A DNA stretch of 64,000 nt from Rhodoligotrophos defluvii. GTDB taxonomy: Bacteria; Pseudomonadota; Alphaproteobacteria; Rhizobiales; Im1. A model generated the notes under the pieces. It saw only the letters and a program-made list of their open reading frames with translations, was not told the DNA's origin and did no database searches. Each line of letters starts with the position of its first letter. Position 1 is the stretch's first letter. Shown here in pieces: positions 27,168 to 35,391 of this stretch. The stretch lies in assembly GCF_005281615.1 (NCBI RefSeq), contig NZ_SZZM01000001.1, positions 186,272 through 250,271 of the forward strand. Direction: 5' to 3'. A program made the position numbers and the translations under genes.

Positions 27168-27926
27168 ATGAACACAGCTGCCGTTCACCCGAAAAGAAAG
27201 GCACCGCATGCAGGCGGAGGTGCCCTCAGGCGCCATGCCTATGAGACCTTGAAAGGCATGATCCTGTCGGCAAACTTTCACCCGGGTGAAAGGCTCTCGG
27301 AGTTGCGCCTGTCCGAGATGATCGGCGTGAGCCGTACGCCTCTGCGCGAAGCGCTCATGCTTCTTGAAGCTGAAGGCCTTGTCATCGGCAAATCGAACAG
27401 CGGCTATTCCGTCCTCCATTTTGATCCGCGCAGCATCCGCGATCTGCTCATCGCGCGCGAAGGGCTCGATGGCTATTCGGCGGAGATCGCGTGCCGGATG
27501 GCGACAGAGGACGATTTCGAGCAGCTGAGGCGCGTGATGGCCGATATCGAGGAGCTCGCCAGACGAGACCAGGCCGAGCCGGTTGAGATCGCCCGGAAGC
27601 TCGAACTCGGCCTGAAGGTTCATGAGGTGATCGCGGCAGCAACAAAGAACACCGTCATTCAAGACATGACGCGACGGCTTTATGAGCAGCTCCAAGCTGC
27701 CTTGTGGCTCGAGGTGTTATGGCTTACCTCATCCTGGACCGATGCCATCGTCCAGCACCGCGCGATCGTCGATGCCGTGCTGGCGCGCGATGTGCCACGA
27801 GCGATCGAAGCGGCTCGAGAGCACGTGCGTGATTCATTGCGAAACATGGCGCGCATTGAAGAGCTATATGAAGGACGGCGCCGTCTATTTGAACCGCTGG
27901 CGCCACGATCAGACCATCAGGCGTGA
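27168..27926 (+). CDS. GntR family transcriptional regulator (FadR/FCD type)
   Basis: The product has 252 residues from ATG 27168: an N-terminal winged helix (LSELRLSEMIGVSRTPLREAL, about residues 43-63) and a helical FCD effector domain whose metal-type histidines include LKVHEVIAAATKN and VQHRAIVDAV. The open frame upstream of 27168 is non-coding. It is the last gene of the guanidino/polyamine-type module, with its own promoter. The shared 10-mer upstream of the first operon gene links regulator and target. Confidence 0.9.
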   Translation: MNTAAVHPKRKAPHAGGGALRRHAYETLKGMILSANFHPGERLSELRLSEMIGVSRTPLREALMLLEAEGLVIGKSNSGYSVLHFDPRSIRDLLIAREGLDGYSAEIACRMATEDDFEQLRRVMADIEELARRDQAEPVEIARKLELGLKVHEVIAAATKNTVIQDMTRRLYEQLQAALWLEVLWLTSSWTDAIVQHRAIVDAVLARDVPRAIEAAREHVRDSLRNMARIEELYEGRRRLFEPLAPRSDHQA

Positions 27927-27985
27927 GCCTGGCAAGTCCATAATAGGCTGTTGAGAGGTGCCTGTCGGGGGAAAACTCCCGGCTT

Positions 27986-28020
27986 GTGGCCCTGGATGCC
28001 GGCTCAAGGCCGGCATGACG
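27986..28020 (+). repeat. REP-like palindromic repeat, copy 1
   Basis: ATGCCGGC and GCCGGCAT form a perfect eight-base stem around loop TCAAG, flanked by GGCCCTGG and GACG. The 35-base unit is repeated exactly at 28101-28135. Confidence 0.8.
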
Positions 28021-28044
28021 GTTTGGACGTTGAGTTGCACCACC

Positions 28045-28080
28045 GTCATCACCCGGCTTGACCGGGTGATCCAGGGCCCC
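28045..28080 (-). repeat. REP-like palindromic repeat, inverted unit
   Basis: ATCACCCGG and CCGGGTGAT form a nine-base stem around CTTGA, the reverse complement of the TCAAG loop of the flanking copies. The flanks GTC and CCAGGGCC are the mirror of copies 1 and 2, so this unit is in opposite orientation. Confidence 0.75.
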
Positions 28081-28100
28081 GCAGGGAAAGCTTGTGCCGT

Positions 28101-28135
28101 GTGGCCCTGGATGCCGGCTCAAGGCCGGCATGACG
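28101..28135 (+). repeat. REP-like palindromic repeat, copy 2
   Basis: It has the same 35-base unit as 27986-28020, with stem ATGCCGGC/GCCGGCAT and loop TCAAG at 28119-28123. The direct-inverted-direct arrangement resembles a bacterial interspersed mosaic element. Confidence 0.8.
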
Positions 28136-28323
28136 GGCGTGTTACAGCCATCTCCGTCATTGCAGCGCTCGACGCGGCAAGCCGGGGCCCCTGGGGAAAG
28201 CTCTCAGCTTGTGGCCGCACGAAGGTGCGAGATATTCTTAACAACCAAGCCTTTGGATTTGAAATCGTCACAGATGGCGTCGATAAGCATGGCCCGAAGG
28301 AATGCGACTCGGAAGGCGTAGAC

Positions 28324-29259
28324 ATGGGAAAGCAGGATTCATCGGCAGCTCGCCCGCAGAACCGCGAGCGCGGCGGCGCGGAAGGAGGCGCGGCGGCTGA
28401 CGGCTCCCTCGGTGCGCTGGACGGGATCATGCAGCGCATCCAGGTGATCCAGGCTTCTTTGCCGCCGGTCGGCCGGCGGATTGCGGCTTTTGTCAGCGAG
28501 CATGCCGATGACGTCGTCCACATGTCCATCACCGAGGTGGCCGAGCGGATCGGCGTCTCCGAAGGAAGCGTCATCGGCTTCTGCCAGCAGATCGGCGCGC
28601 GCGGCTTCCAGCAGCTGAAGCTCGCCCTTGCCCGCGACCTGGTCCGACCGGTCCAGTTCATCCACGAGGACCTCGAACGCGGCGACGACACCGCGACCGC
28701 GATCACCAAGATCTTCAGGAGCGGCCTGCAGGCGCTGGAGGACACGATGCGCGCGGTCGACCCCGTGCAGATGAAGCGGGCGGTCGACATGATCCTTGCC
28801 GCCGACCGCGTGGAAGTGTTCGGAATCGGCAGCGCGGCGCCGATTGCCCAGGACGCGCATTACCGGATGATGCGCATCGGCCTCGACGCGCGGGTCCATG
28901 TCGACAGCCATATCCAGGCGATCAGCGCGTCACTGACGGGACCGAACGTGGCGGTGATCACCATTTCGCATTCGGGCAGCACCGTGGAGACGGTCGCCGC
29001 CACCCGCCTTGCCAAGGAAGCGGGCGCCAGGACGATCTGCGTCACGAATTTCGGCCGTTCGCCGATCCAGAAATATGCCGATGTGGTCCTGCATACGGTC
29101 GCGAAGGAGACGATGTTCCGGACCGAGGCGATGACCAGCCGCATCGCGCAGCTTGCCGTGATCGATGCCCTCGTCGCCTGCCTGGCGCTCGAGACCTATG
29201 ACGAGGCCGTGGGCACGCTGCAGAAGACGTTCGACGTCCTCTCCATCAAGCGGCTGTAA
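28324..29259 (+). CDS. MurR/RpiR family transcriptional regulator
   Basis: The product has 311 residues from ATG 28324: an N-terminal helix-turn-helix of RpiR type (ITEVAERIGVSEGSVIGFCQQIG, residues 69-91) and a C-terminal SIS sugar-phosphate-binding domain with SHSGSTVET. The first 30 residues are a low-complexity, charged extension. It is followed in the same direction by the MetE-like gene and the urea/amide-type importer, which it probably regulates. SIS effectors are usually phosphosugars, so the pathway may involve a phosphorylated intermediate. Confidence 0.92.
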   Translation: MGKQDSSAARPQNRERGGAEGGAAADGSLGALDGIMQRIQVIQASLPPVGRRIAAFVSEHADDVVHMSITEVAERIGVSEGSVIGFCQQIGARGFQQLKLALARDLVRPVQFIHEDLERGDDTATAITKIFRSGLQALEDTMRAVDPVQMKRAVDMILAADRVEVFGIGSAAPIAQDAHYRMMRIGLDARVHVDSHIQAISASLTGPNVAVITISHSGSTVETVAATRLAKEAGARTICVTNFGRSPIQKYADVVLHTVAKETMFRTEAMTSRIAQLAVIDALVACLALETYDEAVGTLQKTFDVLSIKRL

Positions 29260-29404
29260 GGCGGCATTTCAGGCAACCTCGGCCCCGCCGATTGAGATAA
29301 ACTCATTTTTTAACCGAGCCCCTCCTACGCTTTTTACATAAAGATGTCATATCCAGCCCTTAAAGAAGGTGCCGACGGTCAAGTTCGGACACAGGAGAGG
29401 GGCA

Positions 29405-30559
29405 ATGAAGCGCAGCGTCGACAGGATCTTGACAACCCATGTCGGGAGCTTGCCGCGTCCCGCGGCACTGGCCGAGGCGATCGTGAAGCATGATCGCGGC
29501 ACGTTGACGCCGGCCGAGGCGGAGGCGCTTCCGGGGCAAATCCGCGAGACGGTGGCCGAACTGGTCGGCAGGCAGATCGATGCCGGCCTCGACATCGTCA
29601 ATGACGGCGAGGCGAGCAAGATCGGCTATGCCACCTATGTCCGCGAGCGGCTCACCGGCTTCGAAGGCAAGGGCGGCGGGCTGACGATCTGGGACCTTCA
29701 CGACGTGCCGGAGTTCGCGCAGCGGTCACTAGAAGGCCTCGATCCGGCGACCCCCGCCTGCACGGGGCCGATCGAATACCGCGGGCACGCCGCTCTCGAT
29801 ACGGATATTCAGAACCTCAAGGCGGCGTCCAACGGGCGGGACGTTTCGGACCTCTTCATGACCGCGGCGTCGCCGGGCGTGATCGCCATCTATCTGGAGA
29901 ACCAGCACTATCCGACGGATGAGGCGTATTGGGAGGCGATCGCCGAGGCCATGCGCGCCGAATACGAGTCGATCGTGGCGGCAGGCCTCGTCCTGCAGAT
30001 CGATGCTCCCGATCTCGCCATGGGCCGTCACGTCAGCAAGGCGCTGCACAGCATCGAGGATTTCCGGCGCGACGTGGCGCGGCGCGTCGAAATCCTTAAC
30101 CACGCGACCCGCAACATCCCTTCCGAGCGCTTCCGGCTGCATCTGTGCTGGGGCAATTATCACGGGCCCCATCACCACGACGTGGCGCTGGCTGATATCG
30201 TCGAGATCATCCTGCGCTCCAAGGCCGGCGCGATCTCGTTCGAGGGCGCCAATCCACGCCACCAGCACGAATGGAGAATATGGGAGGAGGTTTCGCTCCC
30301 CGACGACAAGATTCTCATTCCCGGCGTGATCGACACCTGCACGAGCTATGTCGAGCACCCCGCCCTGATCGCCGAACGCATCGAGCGCTACGCGAGCATC
30401 GTGGGGCACGAGCGGGTGGTCGCCGGGACGGACTGCGGCTTCGCCAATTTCGCCTCCTACGAGATCGTCGACCCGAAGATCGCCTGGATGAAGCTCGCCG
30501 CCCTTGCGGAGGGTGCAGCACTCGCGTCACGAAACCTGAGGCTGCGCGACGCCGCTTAA
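29405..30559 (+). CDS. MetE C-terminal-domain-like zinc methyltransferase
   Basis: This standalone relative of the catalytic half of cobalamin-independent methionine synthase has 384 residues. The predicted zinc ligands are all visible: His246 and Cys248 (RLHLCWGNYHG), Glu280 (ISFEGANPRH) and Cys344 (GTDCGFANF). THVGSLPRP near the N-terminus and LQIDAPDLA are family blocks. GGAGAGG precedes ATG 29405. The N-terminal MetE half is absent, so it is unlikely to be the housekeeping enzyme. Its place with an ABC importer and an RpiR regulator suggests methyl or thiol transfer, or C-S bond cleavage, on an imported compound. Confidence 0.87.
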   Translation: MKRSVDRILTTHVGSLPRPAALAEAIVKHDRGTLTPAEAEALPGQIRETVAELVGRQIDAGLDIVNDGEASKIGYATYVRERLTGFEGKGGGLTIWDLHDVPEFAQRSLEGLDPATPACTGPIEYRGHAALDTDIQNLKAASNGRDVSDLFMTAASPGVIAIYLENQHYPTDEAYWEAIAEAMRAEYESIVAAGLVLQIDAPDLAMGRHVSKALHSIEDFRRDVARRVEILNHATRNIPSERFRLHLCWGNYHGPHHHDVALADIVEIILRSKAGAISFEGANPRHQHEWRIWEEVSLPDDKILIPGVIDTCTSYVEHPALIAERIERYASIVGHERVVAGTDCGFANFASYEIVDPKIAWMKLAALAEGAALASRNLRLRDAA

Positions 30560-30687
30560 GCCCGCGCCGCCCCCTGGGCCGGGCAGCCCCGTCAATCGAA
30601 CGGATCGAAGCGAGGGACGCGGGCCCGCGTCGCCTCGAATGCACCGACGCGCCGCAAACGCCGAGCGCTTCCATGGAGAGTGGACCA

Positions 30688-31929
30688 ATGAGAATTTCCC
30701 GCAGGTCTCTGTTGCAGTCGGCGCTGGTGGGGTCGGCAGTCGCCTCGGCTGGCATCTTGTCCAGGATCGCACCGGCGATCGCCCAGTCGGATACGGTGGC
30801 CGTCGGCTCCCTTCACGACCTTTCCGGCGGCACCGACGTCTATGGCGTTCCCTCGCACATGTGCATGAAGGTTGCCATCGACGAGATCAACGCTGCCGGC
30901 GGCCTGCTCGGCAAGAAGATCGAGCTCAAGACCTATGACGGCCAGTCGGACATCAAGAACTATCCGCAATATGCGCAGCAGGCGGCCTTGCGGGACAAGG
31001 TGGTGATGGTGCAAGGCGCCATCATCGGCGCCGAGCGCGAGGCAGCGCGTCCGGTCCTGCGCCGCTATAAAGTGCCCTTCTTCTACGGCACCATCTATGA
31101 AGGCGGCCTCTGCGAGGCGAACGCCATCTCTGTCAATACGGGAAGCGACCAGCAGGCGATCCCGCTCCTGGAATGGTCGTTCAAGAATCTCGGCAAGAAG
31201 GTCTTCTATATCGGTGCCGACTACATCGCGCCGCGCAACATCGGCATCTGGACCAACTACCTGGCCAAGCAGAACGGCGGCGAGGTGGTTGGCGAAGACT
31301 ACTATCCCCTGGACGTGACCGACTTCAGCACCGCTATTGCCAAGATCCAGGCCGCCAAGCCGGACTATGTCCATTCCTGCCTCGTCGGCGGGCCGCACAT
31401 GTCCTTCTACCGCCAGTGGGCGGCCGCCGGAATGCTGCACAAGATCCCGATCGTGTCGGTGGTCTTCGGCGGCGGCAACGAGCACATGGTGCTCACCCCC
31501 GACGAGACCGACGGCATCATCGCCGCCTACAACTATTTCGAGGAACTGGACACGCCGGAGAACAAGGCCTTTCTCGATCGCATCAACGCCGCGGTCGGCC
31601 CCGAGCGGCCCTACATCAACGGCATCGCGATCGGTGGCTATATCGGGCCGATGATCTGGGCGGAGGCGGTGAAGAAGGCGGGAAGCTTCGAGCGCGACGC
31701 GCTGATGGCCGCCTTTGCCGACAATATCGAATGGCACGGGCCAAGCGGCCGGATGGTGGTCGAAGGCGCGACCCACAGCACGCAGCAGGACATGCACATC
31801 ATGCAGGTCAAGGACCGCAAATGGCACCATCTCGCCACCTGGGAACAGGTACGGCCGTATGGTTTTGAGGGTCGCTGCGATCTGAAGGCCAATCCGGGCA
31901 ACACGGAAATCCTGGTTCCGGTCGTCTGA
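30688..31929 (+). CDS. Urea/short-chain-amide-type ABC transporter binding protein
   Basis: The product has 413 residues from ATG 30688 with a twin-arginine-like signal (MRISRRSLLQSALVG, cleavage near PAIAQ). The mature protein is a type I periplasmic fold of the UrtA/AmiC group: AIIGAEREAARPVLRRY, YGTIYEGGLCEANA and NTGSDQQAIPLLEW correspond to blocks of urea and amide receptors. The residues contacting urea in UrtA cannot be verified by eye, so the ligand is uncertain. It heads a five-gene importer. Confidence 0.88.
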   Translation: MRISRRSLLQSALVGSAVASAGILSRIAPAIAQSDTVAVGSLHDLSGGTDVYGVPSHMCMKVAIDEINAAGGLLGKKIELKTYDGQSDIKNYPQYAQQAALRDKVVMVQGAIIGAEREAARPVLRRYKVPFFYGTIYEGGLCEANAISVNTGSDQQAIPLLEWSFKNLGKKVFYIGADYIAPRNIGIWTNYLAKQNGGEVVGEDYYPLDVTDFSTAIAKIQAAKPDYVHSCLVGGPHMSFYRQWAAAGMLHKIPIVSVVFGGGNEHMVLTPDETDGIIAAYNYFEELDTPENKAFLDRINAAVGPERPYINGIAIGGYIGPMIWAEAVKKAGSFERDALMAAFADNIEWHGPSGRMVVEGATHSTQQDMHIMQVKDRKWHHLATWEQVRPYGFEGRCDLKANPGNTEILVPVV

Positions 31930-31966
31930 CCGGAACCGTCCCGCCGAATCGGGAGGCCTTGAGCCT

Positions 31967-32833
31967 ATGGACCAGCTCGTCGTGCTCCTCATCGCGGTTG
32001 CGACCAGCGTGGCGCTTCTGGCCCTGGTCAGCCTCGGCCTCGCGATCATCTTCGGCATGATGCGGGTCATCAATTTCGCCCATGGCGAATTCATCATGCT
32101 GGGCGGCTATGCGACCGTCCTTTCCGCCAACCATGGCGTCAATATCTGGGCGGCGATCTTCGTGGTCGCACCGGCAACGGTTGCGGCCGTCGGTCTCGTT
32201 GCGGAGCGGCTGATCGTGCGCCGCTTCTACGGGCAGACGGTGATGACGCTGCTGGCGACCTGGGGCTTGAGCCTCTTCCTGATCGGCGCCGTCACCGCGC
32301 TCTTCGGCAACACCACGCACGGCGTGGCGGCGCCGCTTGGTAGTGTCGCGCTCGGCGCCTACTCCGTCAGCGCCTATCAGCTCGTGCTCATCGCCGTTGT
32401 CGCGGTGCTGATCGTGGCGAGCCTCGTGGCCCTGAACCGCACGTCCTGGGGGCTTGTCGCCCGCGGCACGATGCAAAACCCCGAAATGGCCTCCACGCTC
32501 GGCATCGACCCAAAGCGGGTCTATGCGGTCACCTTCACGGCCGGCGCCGCCCTCGCCGGATTGGCGGGTGGGCTGCTCGCGCCCATATCCGGCGTCATCC
32601 CCCATATGGGTGCAAGCTATGTGGCGCGCGCCTTCGTTACCGTCATCAGCGGCGGCACGGCCATGGTGACGGGGATGATCTCGGCCGCAGCGCTCTTCGG
32701 GCCCATCGAGGCACTCCTGTCTTTCGCCACGACGCCCGTGATCGGCCAGGCCGGCCTGCTCGTGGCGGCCGTCATCCTTCTGCGCCTGATGCCGGAGGGC
32801 ATCTCGGGCCGCTTTTCGGGGCGACGCACATGA
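31967..32833 (+). CDS. Branched-chain/urea-type ABC transporter permease (LivH/UrtB type)
   Basis: This inner-membrane permease has 288 residues and about eight hydrophobic segments. The conserved N-terminal motif MMRVINFAHGEFIMLGGY and the coupling-helix region TSWGLVARGTMQNPEMASTLG (where LivH proteins have RAxxQN) are clear. The TLGIDPKRVYAVTF block is typical. It overlaps the next permease by four bases (ATGA). Confidence 0.92.
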   Translation: MDQLVVLLIAVATSVALLALVSLGLAIIFGMMRVINFAHGEFIMLGGYATVLSANHGVNIWAAIFVVAPATVAAVGLVAERLIVRRFYGQTVMTLLATWGLSLFLIGAVTALFGNTTHGVAAPLGSVALGAYSVSAYQLVLIAVVAVLIVASLVALNRTSWGLVARGTMQNPEMASTLGIDPKRVYAVTFTAGAALAGLAGGLLAPISGVIPHMGASYVARAFVTVISGGTAMVTGMISAAALFGPIEALLSFATTPVIGQAGLLVAAVILLRLMPEGISGRFSGRRT

Positions 32834-33864
32834 CCGGGATTCGTCGGCACGCGGCGGCTGTCGCCTTCTTCGGCCTGCTGATCGCCTTCGCGGTGGCCGG
32901 ACCCTGGATCTTCGAGCTCTTCGCCCTGTTGCAGCTCTCCACCTTCTCGGCGCTGGCGCTCGCCACGCTGGGGCTCGCCTTCGTGTGGGGGTCCATGGGC
33001 ATCCTGAGTTTTGGCCATGCGGCCTTCTTCGGGCTCGGGGCCTATGCCTATGCCATAACCGTCCTCAACCTCGCCGACAGCACGCTCGCGCTGCCCCTGG
33101 CCATTCTTACGCCGGCGCTGTTTTCGCTCCTGCTCGGATATTTTCTGTTCTTCGGCCGCGTGGGCGACGTCTACCTGGCCGTCATCACGCTCTGCGTGAC
33201 GCTGATCCTGTTCAGCTTTATGAACTCGACCTCGGATCCCTCCTATCGGATCGGCTCGGCCATGCTGGGCGGGTTCAACGGCATCAACGGCGTGCCGCCC
33301 CTCAATTGGCCCGGCGAGCCCGACGCGTTCCTTTCGCCCGAAGCGATGTTCCGCTTCTGCTTCGTCATCCTGGCGCTCGTCTATGGCCTCCTTTACCTGC
33401 TGCGCCTCAGCGCTCCCGGCCGCATCATGGTCGCCGTGCGCGAGAACGAGCTCCGCAGCCAGCTCCTCGGCTATGATACGCGCCTCTACAAGATGGCGGG
33501 CTTCACCGTCAGCGCGGCCATCGCCGGCCTGGCCGGTGCGCTTTTCACGGCGAATGCGGGTTTCGTCGGCCCGACTGTCTTCGGCCTCAACCAGGCCTCT
33601 CAATTCCTGCTGTGGGTGGTGGCGGGCGGCCTCGGAACGCTCGCCGGGCCTCTGGTGGCGAGCTTTGTCTTCCAATATCTGGCGAACCATCTCGGCACGA
33701 GCCAGCTCATCAACACCTCGCTGGTTTTCGGAGCGATCATCATCTTCCTCGTGCTCCTCATGCCGCGCGGCATCCTGCCGGCCGCTCAAGCGGCCTGGGT
33801 CGCCGCCATGGTTGGCCGCGACGCGTGCCGCTCGACCAGCCTGACGCCACCGCGGCACTGGTGA
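32830..33864 (+). CDS. Branched-chain/urea-type ABC transporter permease (LivM/UrtC type)
   Basis: The product has 344 residues. It has the LivM-type motif WGSMGILSFGHAAFFGLGAY and the coupling region VAVRENELRSQLLGYDTRLYK. The C-terminal GILPAAQAAWVAAMV is followed by a hydrophilic tail of about 20 residues. It partners the preceding permease in a heterodimer. It ends six bases before the first ATPase. Confidence 0.92.
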   Translation: MTGIRRHAAAVAFFGLLIAFAVAGPWIFELFALLQLSTFSALALATLGLAFVWGSMGILSFGHAAFFGLGAYAYAITVLNLADSTLALPLAILTPALFSLLLGYFLFFGRVGDVYLAVITLCVTLILFSFMNSTSDPSYRIGSAMLGGFNGINGVPPLNWPGEPDAFLSPEAMFRFCFVILALVYGLLYLLRLSAPGRIMVAVRENELRSQLLGYDTRLYKMAGFTVSAAIAGLAGALFTANAGFVGPTVFGLNQASQFLLWVVAGGLGTLAGPLVASFVFQYLANHLGTSQLINTSLVFGAIIIFLVLLMPRGILPAAQAAWVAAMVGRDACRSTSLTPPRHW

Positions 33865-33870
33865 CCCGCA

Positions 33871-34608
33871 ATGACTGATGCGCCGATCCTGCGGACGGAG
33901 AAGCTCACCTGCCGCTTCGGCGGCGTGGTGGCGGTCAACAGCGTCGATCTCACCGTCACTGAAGGCGAGCTGCGGTGCCTGATCGGACCCAACGGTGCGG
34001 GCAAGAGCACGCTGTTCAAGTGCCTGACGCACCAGCTCCGGCCGACGAGCGGCAGCATTCTGCTGAATGGGCGGAATCTTGATGGCTATCACCCGCATCA
34101 GATCGCGCGCATGGGTGTCGCGATCAAGAACCAGGTCCCGAGCGTTTATGGCGGGCTGAGCGTGCGCGAGAACATCTGGCTTGCCGGCAAGCGGTCGCAT
34201 CCCCGGCCGGGCCTCGACGACACCGTCGACTGGGCGCTGGATGAGATCGGCTTTGCTGATCCCCGCGATTTCTCCAGGATGGTCGACGAGCTGTCGCATG
34301 CGCACCGGCAATGGGTGGAGCTCGGCATGCTCCTGGTGACGCGCCCCGTGCTGGGGCTGCTCGACGAGCCCGCCGCCGGCATGACGCGGGACGAAATGCT
34401 GAAAACCGTCGGCCTGATCAGGCGGCTCAATCAGCGGTCCACGATCATCGTCGTCGAGCACGACCTCGAGTTCATCTCGCTCCTGGCCAAGCGGGTGACG
34501 GTGCTGCACCGCGGCGCGATCCTGGTGGAAGACACGATGGACAACATTCTCCGCAACCCGACGGTGCGCGAGATCTATCTGGGGTCACAATGGCAGCCGG
34601 CCCCATGA
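33871..34608 (+). CDS. Urea-type ABC transporter ATPase (UrtD/LivG type)
   Basis: The product has 245 residues. Walker A GPNGAGKST is near residue 41 and Walker B LGLLDEPAAGM near 168. The signature motif reads LSHAHRQWVELGML. UrtD proteins have LSHGQKQWLEIGM, so the placement in that branch is good, but the usual signature glycine is alanine here. VVEHDLEF provides the switch histidine. It overlaps the next ATPase by 19 bases. Confidence 0.91.
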   Translation: MTDAPILRTEKLTCRFGGVVAVNSVDLTVTEGELRCLIGPNGAGKSTLFKCLTHQLRPTSGSILLNGRNLDGYHPHQIARMGVAIKNQVPSVYGGLSVRENIWLAGKRSHPRPGLDDTVDWALDEIGFADPRDFSRMVDELSHAHRQWVELGMLLVTRPVLGLLDEPAAGMTRDEMLKTVGLIRRLNQRSTIIVVEHDLEFISLLAKRVTVLHRGAILVEDTMDNILRNPTVREIYLGSQWQPAP

Positions 34609-35306
34609 TGCTTTCGGTCCGCAATGTCAGTGCCGGATATGGGAAGGCGCCGGTGCTGCGCAACGTGACCCTCTCCCAGAACGAGGGCGAGATCCTCGGC
34701 ATTGTCGGCCACAACGGCATGGGCAAGACCACGCTGCTGCGCGTGCTGATGGGCCTGATCGCCGTCGAGCGTGGCTCCATCGCCTTTGCCGGAGAGGCGG
34801 TCGAGGCGCTGCCGCCGCATCGCCGCAGCCGGATGGGGCTCGCCTATGTGCCGCAGGGAGGGCAAGGTTTCCCGGACTTGACCGTTGCGGAGAGCCTCAG
34901 GCTCGCGGCTGCCGCGGGATCATGGCGCGCCAGAAAAACGGTGGACGAGGTCGTCAGCCTGTTCCCAAAGCTCGGGCCGCTGCTTTCGCGCCGCAGCTCG
35001 GCCTTGAGCGGCGGTGAGCGCCAGATGCTGGCGATCGCGCGGGCGGTGATCCGGTCGCCGCGGCTGCTCCTGTTGGACGAGCTATCGGAAGGCGTGCAGC
35101 CGTCGGTCGTCGAGGAGCTGGCCGAGCGGCTTCGCGAGCTCCATGCCAAGGAAGGGATCAGCATCCTGATCGTCGACCAGGAGCTCGCCTTCGTCGCCTC
35201 CCTCGTGAACCGGGCCTATGTGATGCAGAAGGGTCAGCTGGCGCGAGAGGTTTCACCGCGCGATCTCGCAGATCCGGAAATCCTGGGCGTATTCGGCATG
35301 GCATGA
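34590..35306 (+). CDS. Urea-type ABC transporter ATPase (UrtE/LivF type)
   Basis: The product has 238 residues from ATG 34590. Walker A VGHNGMGKTT, signature LSGGERQMLAIARA, and Walker B region LLLLDELSEGVQPSVVEEL are present. UrtE proteins have DEPTEGIQPS here, so the subfamily is clear although proline-threonine is replaced by leucine-serine. The catalytic glutamate is kept. The usual histidine switch is VDQELAF, with glutamine at the histidine position, as in many LivF/UrtE members. It completes the importer. Confidence 0.91.
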   Translation: MAAGPMMLSVRNVSAGYGKAPVLRNVTLSQNEGEILGIVGHNGMGKTTLLRVLMGLIAVERGSIAFAGEAVEALPPHRRSRMGLAYVPQGGQGFPDLTVAESLRLAAAAGSWRARKTVDEVVSLFPKLGPLLSRRSSALSGGERQMLAIARAVIRSPRLLLLDELSEGVQPSVVEELAERLRELHAKEGISILIVDQELAFVASLVNRAYVMQKGQLAREVSPRDLADPEILGVFGMA

Positions 35307-35391
35307 CAATGGCTCACGCGCCAATCCCTTCTTCCGGCCTTTTCCATGCCGGCGTCGCATGGCTCCTGCAAGCCCTGAATGAGGTTCAAGA

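Larger units (their letters stand above)
27927..28323. other. Gene-free region with three palindromic repeats
   Basis: These 397 bases contain no convincing gene. About half is a mosaic of three palindromic units (27986-28020, 28045-28080, 28101-28135), with a fourth, degraded unit near 28158-28195. The last 100 bases before the RpiR gene are unstructured and presumably contain its promoter. Confidence 0.7.

Noticed and set aside
27986-28135. Possible CRISPR array or intrinsic terminators
   Set aside because: The palindromes alternate orientation with no uniform spacers and no T-runs, which fits REP-like elements better.
32617-34509. Long open frame antisense to the urea-type permeases and first ATPase
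   Set aside because: It is rich in Arg, Glu, His, Asp and Gln with no motif, lies antisense to three clear ABC genes, and is a typical shadow in GC-rich DNA.
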